Below, one piece after another: positions 36,387 to 43,061 of a stretch of 64,000 nt of DNA. Every line of letters starts with the position of its first letter. The first letter of the stretch is position 1. Source of the DNA: UBA5078 sp051252515. GTDB taxonomy: Bacteria; Pseudomonadota; Gammaproteobacteria; Pseudomonadales; Pseudohongiellaceae. The notes under the pieces were generated by a model. It was given only the letters and a program-made list of their open reading frames with translations, had not been told where the DNA came from and ran no database searches. The stretch spans positions 1 through 64,000 of the forward strand of contig JBPOFS010000007.1 of NCBI GenBank assembly GCA_051252515.1, read 5' to 3'. A program made the position numbers and the translations under genes.

Positions 36387-36836
36387 TTACTGACCTAGTG
36401 TCAGTACTCGCTGCATCATTGTTTTGGCGGCGTTCATCACATCGACGTTTGCTTGAAACGAGCGCGATGAGGACATCATGTTTGTCATCTCTTCAACGAT
36501 ATTGACGTTGGGGTAATAGACATACCCTTCGCCATCGGCCATTGGATGCTCAGGCTCGTAACGTTGTTGAAAAGGGGCATCTGATTCGACGATGTCTAAT
36601 ACCTGCACGCCTAGACCGGTTTGACCTTCATTGTCGAAAGCAAAGTCATTGGCATTGGCTTGATTGAGCATTTGCGCTTGGATCGTGGCAAACACAGGTT
36701 GGCGCGAGCGATACACCTGGCCAGGACTTGCCGCTGCACTGTTAGCGTTAGCCATGTTGCTAGCCGTCGTGTTCAAACGCACGCTTTGGGCGCTCATCGC
36801 AGAACCTGAAATATCAAATATGGACATTAAGCTCAT
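36387..36836 (-). CDS. flgC: FlgC, proximal rod protein
   Basis: A 149-residue rod protein. N-terminus SIFDISGSAMSAQSVRLNTTASNMANANSAA and C-terminus YPNVNIVEEMTNMMSSSRSFQANVDVMNAAKTMMQRVLTLGQ are typical. The middle GVQVLDIVESDAPFQQRYEPEHPMADGEGYVYYPN is diagnostic. The ATG at 36836 is two bases after the flgB stop, so translation is likely coupled. Confidence 0.95.
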   Translation of the reverse strand: MSLMSIFDISGSAMSAQSVRLNTTASNMANANSAAASPGQVYRSRQPVFATIQAQMLNQANANDFAFDNEGQTGLGVQVLDIVESDAPFQQRYEPEHPMADGEGYVYYPNVNIVEEMTNMMSSSRSFQANVDVMNAAKTMMQRVLTLGQ

Positions 36837-36838
36837 CG

Positions 36839-37258
36839 TTACTCTCCGCGCAGGGCTTTCATCATTCCGGAAAATTTTCCGTTTAAAAATTGGAAGCTCG
36901 CCTGATGCTCTAAAGCATTACGGGCGAAACTAGCGTTCTCTAGCTGCTCATCAACAGTGTTGCCGTCCAGTGATGGCTGCAACGGTGTGCGATACATTAA
37001 GGCTTCTTCGCGCACCGGGCCGTTACCGATGCTGACAGACGGGTCGCTGATGTGACGGGCATTGCTAGTGCGCAATGTCGTCGCAGCAGTATCCAAACCC
37101 ATACGTTGTTTAAGCACACTGGCAAAATCCAGATCCCGTGCCTTATAGCCAGGGGTGTCGGAGTTAGCGATGTTGGTCGCAATAACTTGCGAACGCTGTC
37201 CACGTAGCAGCAATGCTTGCTCGTGTACTCCTAATGCGTTGTTAAAATTAATCGCCAT
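36839..37258 (-). CDS. flgB: FlgB, proximal rod protein
   Basis: A 139-residue rod protein and the first gene of the long flgBCDEFGHIJKL series. The motif LLRGQRSQVIATNIANSDTPGYKARDLDFASVL is canonical. The C-terminus (NASFARNALEHQASFQFLNGKFSGMMKALRGE) matches FlgB. A sigma-54-type promoter lies 61-76 bp upstream. It is divergent from flgA across a 372-bp gap. Confidence 0.95.
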   Translation of the reverse strand: MAINFNNALGVHEQALLLRGQRSQVIATNIANSDTPGYKARDLDFASVLKQRMGLDTAATTLRTSNARHISDPSVSIGNGPVREEALMYRTPLQPSLDGNTVDEQLENASFARNALEHQASFQFLNGKFSGMMKALRGE

Positions 37259-37318
37259 TTTCAGTGCCTATCTCTTGGTTTGCCGTTGCCGCAGGTTTAT
37301 GCGCTTTGCTAAGCATTG

Positions 37319-37334
37319 AGCAATACCCATGCCA
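37319..37334 (-). promoter_or_regulatory. sigma-54 promoter for the flgB operon
   Basis: On the minus strand TGGCAT, five bases, TTGCT, with GG and GC exactly 10 bp apart as sigma-54 requires. Start of transcription would be near 37308, giving a leader of about 50 nt. FleQ is the likely activator. Confidence 0.65.
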
Positions 37335-37484
37335 CAATTTTTAAATCATATTAATCAACAAGTTATGATACCTATTACGGAAAAACTCCGGAGATCGGCA
37401 AGCCCTTTCCGCAAAAAGCGGCAAGGCTTCGCTGTATTGGAATCACGGCGGCACATTTCCCTACGCTAGAGGGTCTTACAACTA

Positions 37485-37500
37485 CGGCACACAAATTGCT
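37485..37500 (+). promoter_or_regulatory. sigma-54 promoter for flgA
   Basis: CGGCAC, five bases, TTGCT with the required GG-N10-GC spacing. The start would be near 37511, about 120 nt upstream of flgA. It is paired back-to-back with the flgB site about 150 bp away. Confidence 0.6.
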
Positions 37501-37584
37501 TCACTAATCAGCAAGTCACGTATAAATGGCACAAACAGCCCAAAAAGTTGTTTATTTCATCAATTTGCGCTGTTTTTTTGACGC

Positions 37585-37609
37585 CTCTGAGTCGTTTTGA
37601 CGCTCAGAG
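37585..37609 (+). repeat. hairpin in the flgA leader
   Basis: CTCTGAG (37585-37591) and CTCAGAG (37603-37609) around an 11-base loop; it ends 21 bases before the flgA ATG and 11 bases before its ribosome site. It may affect translation or bind a protein. Confidence 0.4.
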
Positions 37610-37630
37610 CGCATATAGAAAGGAATAGGT

Positions 37631-38395
37631 ATGAAGGATTGGCAACCCACAAGCATTGCAAAACGCACACTAGCGCAGCTAACACTGGGGCTATGCGCGA
37701 TGACGGCCGCTGGATCTGTCTTTGCCGAAACAGGGCATGAACAAATTCAACACGCCGTGCGTGAATATGTTGAGTCTTTTTATACAGCAGACGAATTACG
37801 GGCAGTTAACGAGCGCGACCCAGAAGAAAGCACTCGTCGTGTCGATATCGACATTAGTGCTATTGACCCTCGGCTCCCGCTCGCCCTATGCGAACAACCG
37901 CTTTATGCATCGATCAATCAGAACCAACGCGCTATTGGACGCGTCAACGTTAAGGTGGAGTGTCACGGTACCTCCCCTTGGACGAAGTACTTGCCTGCCA
38001 ATATTCGTGTCTATGAAAAGGTACTGACGACCACCCGGCCATTAGCCAGAGGGGAGATCATCAGCGAATCCGATTTCAGCTATCAAGAAATTGACGTCTC
38101 GACACTGCGCTACAGTTATATCCAATCGCCAGAGCTTGCGATCGGCATGGAACTCAAACGCTCAATGCCAGCCAACGCTACCCTGGTGCAAGAGTCGCTA
38201 GAGGCCCCTACCCTTGTAAAACGAGGCGATACAGTGGTTCTAAGCGCACAAGCCGGCACCGTTGAGATACGTCAACAAGGCGTCGCTTTGCAAAGCGGAG
38301 AGCTAGGCGCACAGATAAATGTAAGAAATAGTAGCTCTGAAAGAACCGTCCAAGCGGTAGTAACAGGTTATGGACAAGCAAAGGTAGGATTTTAA
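37631..38395 (+). CDS. flgA: FlgA, P-ring assembly chaperone
   Basis: A 254-residue periplasmic chaperone for FlgI. The signal peptide (about 1-33) contains LAQLTLGLCAMTAAGSVFA. The C-terminal SAF-type domain begins near residue 130 (VLTTTRPLARGEIISESDFSYQEIDVSTL), with the end GDTVVLSAQAGTVEIRQQGVAL and GAQINVRNSSSERTVQAVVTG. The ATG at 37631 is preceded by AGGAATAGGT. It heads the plus-strand flgA-flgM-flgN group and is divergent from its client operon. Confidence 0.92.
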   Translation: MKDWQPTSIAKRTLAQLTLGLCAMTAAGSVFAETGHEQIQHAVREYVESFYTADELRAVNERDPEESTRRVDIDISAIDPRLPLALCEQPLYASINQNQRAIGRVNVKVECHGTSPWTKYLPANIRVYEKVLTTTRPLARGEIISESDFSYQEIDVSTLRYSYIQSPELAIGMELKRSMPANATLVQESLEAPTLVKRGDTVVLSAQAGTVEIRQQGVALQSGELGAQINVRNSSSERTVQAVVTGYGQAKVGF

Positions 38396-38420
38396 GTACG
38401 CAATTAATACGAAATTTTTC

Positions 38421-38447
38421 TAAAGTTTCTTTGATATTGGTCGCCAA
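38421..38447 (+). promoter_or_regulatory. sigma-28 (FliA)-type promoter for flgM
   Basis: A perfect TAAAGTTT, 11 bases, then GTCGCCAA (five of eight to GCCGATAA). Initiation near 38454 gives an 84-nt leader. A FliA promoter before the anti-FliA gene is the expected feedback arrangement. Confidence 0.55.
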
Positions 38448-38537
38448 CTAAAGGGAGAGTAATTAAGATAGACATGTTTCACCGCTAACGCGGCACATGA
38501 ATTCTTAAGCACACCCTGCAAATCAAGGTATGAAGTC

Positions 38538-38852
38538 ATGACTGTAAGCACAATAGGCAGCAATGCAACACAGACCCCGACCGAGCAGCGTAGCAGCGGC
38601 ATAGGCAGCGTTTCGCCTGTATCGATCAGCAACGCAGAGTCTCAAAAGTCGGCGCCATCTGCGGGCAATGATACCGTGCACATCAGTTCTCAGGCTGTCG
38701 ATCTGCGGGGCCTCGAGGCTCACATCAGCCAACTTCCCGATGTGGATACGTCACGTGTGACCGAACTCCGCAATCAAATTGCCAACGGCCAATATCAGAT
38801 CAACTTCAGTCAAGTCGCGGAAAAAATCCTCGGTTTAGAAGCAGATCTATAA
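38538..38852 (+). CDS. flgM: FlgM, anti-sigma-28 factor
   Basis: A 104-residue FlgM. The N-terminal half is Ser/Gln/Pro-rich and likely disordered. The conserved C-terminal FliA-binding part is DTVHISSQAVDLRGLEAHISQLPDVDTSRVTELRNQIANGQYQINFSQVAEKILGLEADL (described by its anchor residues VDTSRV and IANGQY). FlgM holds sigma-28 until hook completion and is then exported. AAGG lies upstream of ATG 38538. It is between flgA and flgN, with a terminator before flgN. Confidence 0.92.
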   Translation: MTVSTIGSNATQTPTEQRSSGIGSVSPVSISNAESQKSAPSAGNDTVHISSQAVDLRGLEAHISQLPDVDTSRVTELRNQIANGQYQINFSQVAEKILGLEADL

Positions 38853-38883
38853 ACCAGACTTTTAGTTAGTAGTAAAAAAAGTC

Positions 38884-38914
38884 ATCACGGCAGCACCTGT
38901 GTGCCCGTGATTTT
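38884..38914 (+). terminator. intrinsic terminator between flgM and flgN
   Basis: ATCACGG (38884-38890) pairs with CCGTGAT (38905-38911), with an inner GCAC/GTGC stem, followed by TTTT. It would uncouple flgN from full read-through of the flgM transcript. Confidence 0.65.
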
Positions 38915-38964
38915 CGTGTGTTTACAATGGCCGGCACCTTAAAGGTTGCCAATGGGAGCTCCAA

Positions 38965-39423
38965 ATGAGCATAAACTCCATGCAACAATTGTTAGAAAAA
39001 GACTTAATCAACTCCTCTAAACTTGAGAACTTGCTGCGCTGCGAGCGCGAGCAGCTTGAGCAACGTAATATCGGCGCTTTGAGTGAAACCTTGATTGAGA
39101 AGGCGCATTTATTGGCCGATATCGAAGCGAACGACCATGCGAGGCAAAAAATTCTGGCTTCTTTCGGCGAGGCCACGGACAATGGAGCCCTAAGAGACTT
39201 TTGCACGCAAAACGGTTTGGCCACTCTTTATAAGGATCTATTAAAGAGCCTCCAGCAATGCTCTGATTTAACTAATATAAATGGTGTGATTGTGCACCGT
39301 AGCAAGCTGAACAACAGGCGTTTACTCGACATCATGCAAGGGAAAAGCTCCCAGCCTGGTGTGTATACAAGCCACGGAGATTCCAGCGCTACATCTAACT
39401 CACAGGCCATCGCAAAAGCCTGA
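38965..39423 (+). CDS. flgN: FlgN-family export chaperone
   Basis: A 152-residue helical protein in the expected place after flgM. The N-terminal helices (LLEKDLINSSKLENLLRCEREQLEQRNIGALSETLIEKAHLLADIE) and the central LKSLQQCSDLTNINGVIVHRSKLNNRRLLDIMQG match FlgN. FlgN is the chaperone of FlgK and FlgL in the cytoplasm; here FlgK is giant. GGGAG is six bases before ATG 38965. The next gene follows by 18 bp. Confidence 0.87.
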   Translation: MSINSMQQLLEKDLINSSKLENLLRCEREQLEQRNIGALSETLIEKAHLLADIEANDHARQKILASFGEATDNGALRDFCTQNGLATLYKDLLKSLQQCSDLTNINGVIVHRSKLNNRRLLDIMQGKSSQPGVYTSHGDSSATSNSQAIAKA

Positions 39424-39441
39424 AGCTGACAAGATAATTAC

Positions 39442-40155
39442 ATGGCCTTAAACGACGGACCAGATCGCTATTATTATGGCGCTGGTGACATCTACAGTGT
39501 CTTGAGGGCGCTACAAACAGAACGCAGCCTCGTTAACCTTCAATTCGATGGCAGTGCGCAGCTCTATAACACTATGATTTTGGAAGCCAATCTCCAGGAG
39601 CGTTACTTCCTAATTGACGAAGTAACCCCTCGCGATGGCCACCGAAAGATTGATGAACGCACGAAATTCAGTTTACGAGCCAGTATTCACGGCATCAAAG
39701 TGCACGCCAAAGACCTCGTCAGCGCGCGCACACTGAGCAATGCCGATGGTATCTACTACCAAGTCCCCTTTCCCGCTAAAATGCTTTATATGCAGCGCCG
39801 CGAGGCGTTTCGCGCCTATATCCCTGGTGGCATGAAGACAACGGCACGCTTTAGTACGCTAGAGCGCGAAGAGAACCTCTTTGGCCGCATATTGAATATG
39901 TCGGCGACGGGAATACGGGTTGGGTTTCCTGGCGAAGTGAAGCCAGACTTTGGCCCCATGGAAAAATTCAACGTCCTTATCGATATCCATGTGCAAGAGC
40001 AGGTGCTTGAGTGCGAAGTCGAAATCGTCTACTTCCAATACAGCAAAGAACGTAATCAAACCATGTGCGGTTGCCGGTTCATCGACCTTCCGCGCGCGTC
40101 TCAATACATCGTCAATCGCTTCGTGACCTTCGTACAGCGCGAAGAACTCGTCTAA
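39442..40155 (+). CDS. YcgR/FlgZ-type PilZ flagellar brake protein
   Basis: A 237-residue c-di-GMP effector. The N-terminal YcgR-like domain is at about 15-105. The PilZ domain starts with the RxxxR motif in QRREAFRAYIP (about 116-126) and contains the second motif NMSATGIRVGF (about 152-162). Such proteins bind c-di-GMP and slow the motor. It is 18 bp after flgN, the usual flgMN-flgZ context of Pseudomonas. It ends by overlapping the convergent glycosyltransferase by four bases. Confidence 0.9.
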   Translation: MALNDGPDRYYYGAGDIYSVLRALQTERSLVNLQFDGSAQLYNTMILEANLQERYFLIDEVTPRDGHRKIDERTKFSLRASIHGIKVHAKDLVSARTLSNADGIYYQVPFPAKMLYMQRREAFRAYIPGGMKTTARFSTLEREENLFGRILNMSATGIRVGFPGEVKPDFGPMEKFNVLIDIHVQEQVLECEVEIVYFQYSKERNQTMCGCRFIDLPRASQYIVNRFVTFVQREELV

Positions 40156-40826
40156 TAATCCAACTCAGGAAATGGCGGCTGCAAGGTCTTAAGCCGCTCT
40201 AAATCCTCAGGCCGATCGACATCCCAGCGTGGCGCCAATTCATGCCACGATATGCCAGCACTCGTTAAATTCTGTCGTGTTGCCTCTAACACTGACGCCT
40301 CTCCCCACTGTATATTTTCGAACAAACAATCGGGCACCACTCGTAATCCTAGCAGCACATAGCCTCCATCCTCGGCGGGCCCAAACACGATGGATTCACC
40401 ACCTTCAAGTGCCTGCAAGGCCGAGCTCAGATACTGTGCATCCACCGATGCGCAATCGGCCCCCACCAATACCACGTACTCTGCATCGACCAAGGCCTGC
40501 TTGGCAGCAAACGCCATTCTGGCCCCTAGATCCGCGCCGCTTTGATTGCGTATATCTTTTATATTACAAAGTGATACAAACACTTCATCATGTAATGCAT
40601 TCGGTTTATTAGGAGCCCCATCCGTGGCAATCCACAGCGTGGTTGGGCTTAAATGGGTGTCTGTCAGATTATGAAACACATAGCGAATCAGCGCCTTGTG
40701 CAGGGCCAAAGCCCCCTCCTTCCCCAAGGCCCCTTCCATGCGTGTTTTCACTTTCCCAAACACCGGGGCTTTGGCAAATAACGCCAAGCGCGCCTTAGGG
40801 TATTGATATGACATTGTCTGATCCAT
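40152..40826 (-). CDS. TIGR04282/DUF2064-type glycosyltransferase
   Basis: A 224-residue GT-A-like protein. The N-terminus ARLALFAKAPVFGKVKTRMEGALGKEGALALHKAL is characteristic of the TIGR04282 (DUF2064) family, annotated as arsenosugar-biosynthesis glycosyltransferase. The nucleotide-binding part YVVLVGADCASVDAQYLSSAL and GPAEDGGYVLLGL are visible. It lies eight bases after the TIGR04283-type gene, its usual partner. No ArsM or ArsS gene is present in the window, so the arsenosugar role is only a family inference. Confidence 0.8.
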   Translation of the reverse strand: MDQTMSYQYPKARLALFAKAPVFGKVKTRMEGALGKEGALALHKALIRYVFHNLTDTHLSPTTLWIATDGAPNKPNALHDEVFVSLCNIKDIRNQSGADLGARMAFAAKQALVDAEYVVLVGADCASVDAQYLSSALQALEGGESIVFGPAEDGGYVLLGLRVVPDCLFENIQWGEASVLEATRQNLTSAGISWHELAPRWDVDRPEDLERLKTLQPPFPELDY

Positions 40827-40834
40827 TGAATGAG

Positions 40835-41524
40835 TTACTTGGCTTTGCCCATATATAAATCACGAAGCTTTTCCGGGGCGACACCGAAGAAATACAGCAG
40901 GCGAATCTTCCACATTAACCACACCGTTTTCATCACGCCGTGTTTCTCCCAACGCCGACTGGACGTTGTTACCTTCTCACGCAAGCACACCGGAGGCGCC
41001 TTGGCTCGCAACAGCTTGCTGATGGCCACGTCTTCCATCAAGGGCACATCGGGAAAGCCACCGATCTGCTCAAACACGCTGCGCTGTATAAACAGCGTTT
41101 GGTCCCCGGTTGCCACCCCAGAGACTCGGGAGCGAAGATTGATCATAAACTCGATCACACGAAAGGCCGCTTTATTGCCGCTCAAGCGCACATCGTAGCG
41201 CCCCCACACATGCCGCAACTGTTCAAATGCTTTGGCAACCGGTGCTAGCCCTTGTTCTGGCAGCTGTGTATCGATATGTAAAAACAATAAGACATCGCCC
41301 GTTGCCTGCGCCGCCCCTGTATTCATTTGCGTGGCACGCCCTGGCGCACTGCGCAGCCATTGATCGGCCCAATGGGCAAACTCATCCTCAGCGACAGTCT
41401 CCTGCCCGCCCTCGACGACGATTAACTCATGGCCTTGGGTTCTGAAATCCTGCAAAAGCGGCAAATGGCGACGAAGTGCCTGTGCCTCATTCAAGACAGG
41501 AATGACGATACTAATTTTCTTCAT
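40835..41524 (-). CDS. TIGR04283-type family 2 glycosyltransferase
   Basis: A 229-residue GT2 enzyme. The N-terminus MKKISIVIPVLNEAQALRRH, the DXD-like segment VLLFLHIDTQLP and ALMEDVAISKLL-type motif (VPLMEDVAISKLL) are clear. The protein matches the TIGR04283 family, which pairs with TIGR04282. ATG 41524 is chosen because the GT2 fold begins there; an in-frame extension to 41605 is not family-like. A C-terminal hydrophobic stretch (VWLMWKIRLLYFFGVAP) may associate with the membrane. Substrate unproven. Confidence 0.82.
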   Translation of the reverse strand: MKKISIVIPVLNEAQALRRHLPLLQDFRTQGHELIVVEGGQETVAEDEFAHWADQWLRSAPGRATQMNTGAAQATGDVLLFLHIDTQLPEQGLAPVAKAFEQLRHVWGRYDVRLSGNKAAFRVIEFMINLRSRVSGVATGDQTLFIQRSVFEQIGGFPDVPLMEDVAISKLLRAKAPPVCLREKVTTSSRRWEKHGVMKTVWLMWKIRLLYFFGVAPEKLRDLYMGKAK

Positions 41525-42018
41525 AGGGACATCAGCTAAAAGGTACGAATACGAGGCAAGGGATTCTATGATAGCAACCAAGAAATTACACTTTTGCAGG
41601 AGCAAAAGAGCGTTCTAAGCCCACCAAAAAAACATAAATAAGCAAATAAAGCTCTGTTGGTATGAGAAAAGTGAGATTTAAAGCGTAAATCGTACAATTG
41701 CACCCAATTTTTACCCATTAAGGTCTATCTAGCGGCAATGGAAAGCGTGATAATGCGCGCTCTGTCAAGGGGTAGAGATTAACCGCAATTGGGCAATGAG
41801 TTCAGCTTGGATTCAGCCAAAATGCCTTAATCTGTGACTATCCACTTCGGTACATGGATCGTATTTAAATTATTCTAGTCCATGGGGTAAGAAAACGGCC
41901 ACAAATCCGTTCTCACTTCCAGAAGGAGAAAAAACTGATCTACAGGCTTGGAACAAAAACTCCAGCCATGAACAAAGGCCACACCCCGACCTTTGCTTAG
42001 ATCAGCACAGTATCAGCA
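41525..42018. other. non-coding stretch with an orphan Shine-Dalgarno
   Basis: About 490 bp without a convincing standard gene. It contains a loose inverted repeat CATGGA/TCCATG (41853-41884). A strong AGAAGGAG at about 41921-41928 is followed by a CTG (41935) that opens a 22-codon frame ending at 42000, with an internal ATG at 41968. No sigma-70 promoter stands out. Confidence 0.4.
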
Positions 42019-42258
42019 ATGAACGTTGAAAATTTCTATATTATTGCAACAGCACCAAACGAGCCTACACTGCAGGTTAATATTTCGGGTCCCTACCTTA
42101 CCAGGCAGGCAGCCGAAGCAGATCTAAGCGCCGCCATAGGCGAAGCTGTGAATCTGGACCCTGCGGCAAAGGATTATGAATACAAGATAGCGAAGATCGC
42201 CTGCCAAAAGCCTGGCGTGATTCAACATATGGCCTGTCACATGGGTCAAAGGCTTTAA
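42019..42258 (+). CDS. small hypothetical protein
   Basis: A 79-residue reading frame that starts MNVENFYIIATAPNEPTLQV and ends with ACHMGQRL. Not recognised. It appears to be a compact alpha/beta protein: two N-terminal beta strands (NFYIIATAP, TLQVNISGPY) then an acidic helix (TRQAAEADLSAAIGEAV) and a KIAKIACQK strand, with two Cys in the last 30 residues. There is no clear ribosome site before the ATG, so the start or reality of the gene is uncertain. It precedes an AP2-like gene in an accessory stretch. Confidence 0.5.
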   Translation: MNVENFYIIATAPNEPTLQVNISGPYLTRQAAEADLSAAIGEAVNLDPAAKDYEYKIAKIACQKPGVIQHMACHMGQRL

Positions 42259-42351
42259 GCTAGTGCAATAGGAAATACGCAACAAGGAAACCGGGGTATA
42301 ACGGAAAAGACCCTTTAAGTGATGGGTTTTTGAATCGAGAGAGAGGTTTTT

Positions 42352-42789
42352 GTGAAAAAACTGGATCCGCTTCATCACATCAGCATTATCGAATCGCGCG
42401 GTACGAACTGTGCGTGGGTGCGTATTAAATACGACGAAAAGAGCTTTCAAGAGTCCTTTCCCTTCAAGAAGCACGGAGGCAAGGATAAAGCCATCTCAGC
42501 CGCGAAGAAAAAACGCGACGAAGAAGGCAAAAAGATCTACGGCGAAAACTGGCCATTTACCAAGTTTAGCCCCCGTAAGGTCTCCCCCCTCAACTCTTCC
42601 GGCGAAATCGGTGTCAGCTACTCCGAAAGCGATCACGCTTGGGTAGCCACATGGCAAGAGAACGCCGACGGCAAGCGCCGTCAACGCAACGCTTACTTCT
42701 CCATCAACAAGTATGGTGACAAAAAAGCCAAGACCATGGCCATCAAGCGTCGCCGAGAAGAAGTCGGAAACAACAAGATCGCCAGCTGA
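42352..42789 (+). CDS. bacterial AP2-like DNA-binding protein
   Basis: A 145-residue, very basic protein. Two AP2/ERF-like units are seen: residues about 8-58 (AWVRIKYDEKSFQESFPFKKHG then KDKAISAAKKKRDEEG) and about 80-141 (GVSYSESDHAWVATWQENAD, KRRQRNAYFSINKYGDKKAK, TMAIKRRREEV). Each shows the AP2 pattern of a W-x-A strand, a YFS/F strand with G-DKA, and a basic helix. Such domains occur in bacterial mobile elements and homing endonucleases; here no nuclease domain is fused. The start is GTG with GAGAGAGG eight bases upstream. It ends 20 bp before a ten-C run and a tRNA fragment. Confidence 0.7.
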   Translation: MKKLDPLHHISIIESRGTNCAWVRIKYDEKSFQESFPFKKHGGKDKAISAAKKKRDEEGKKIYGENWPFTKFSPRKVSPLNSSGEIGVSYSESDHAWVATWQENADGKRRQRNAYFSINKYGDKKAKTMAIKRRREEVGNNKIAS

Positions 42790-42820
42790 GCCCCTACGAC
42801 TCATTCTGCCCCCCCCCCTG

Positions 42821-42878
42821 TAGGAGCGCGCCCCTCCTAAGGGGCAGGGCATTGGTTCGAATCCACTCCGGGGCACCA
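42821..42878 (+). pseudogene. degenerate tRNA-Arg(CCT) 3' fragment
   Basis: The segment from about the anticodon stem to CCA closely matches the intact tRNA-Arg at 44801: the CCTCCTAAGGGGCAGG part and the terminal TTCGAATCCACTCCGGGG then CACCA are shared. It lacks the acceptor 5' strand and D-arm, has one base less in the anticodon stem, and its T-stem (TTGG against CCAC) is mispaired. It is therefore non-functional. It lies right after the AP2-like gene and may be a relic att site or tRNA duplication. Confidence 0.8.
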
Positions 42879-43017
42879 ATCATCTTAACGAGTTAAAGGC
42901 AATCGTCCCGCCTAAATCACTAACACCCCCAATCTAAAACCCAGATTAAATCCTGCACACCTTGGATATTGCGCTGCCCTGCCCGCCACTTTAGTGACTC
43001 CCTTATAGACATCTATG

Positions 43018-43023
43018 TATAAT
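43018..43023 (+). promoter_or_regulatory. -10 box upstream of the porin gene
   Basis: A perfect TATAAT preceded directly by TG. The -35 at 17 bp spacing is TGACTC, a weak match. Initiation near 43030 would give a 30-nt leader to the ATG at 43062. Confidence 0.45.
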
Positions 43024-43061
43024 GCGCGCTTTTTTTTGAAACATAGGGGCTAATAAGGTTC

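Noticed and set aside
42496..42879. Minus-strand frame starting MVPRSGFEP
   Set aside because: This start is the usual artefact of reading a tRNA 3' end on the reverse strand, and the rest is antisense to the AP2-like gene.
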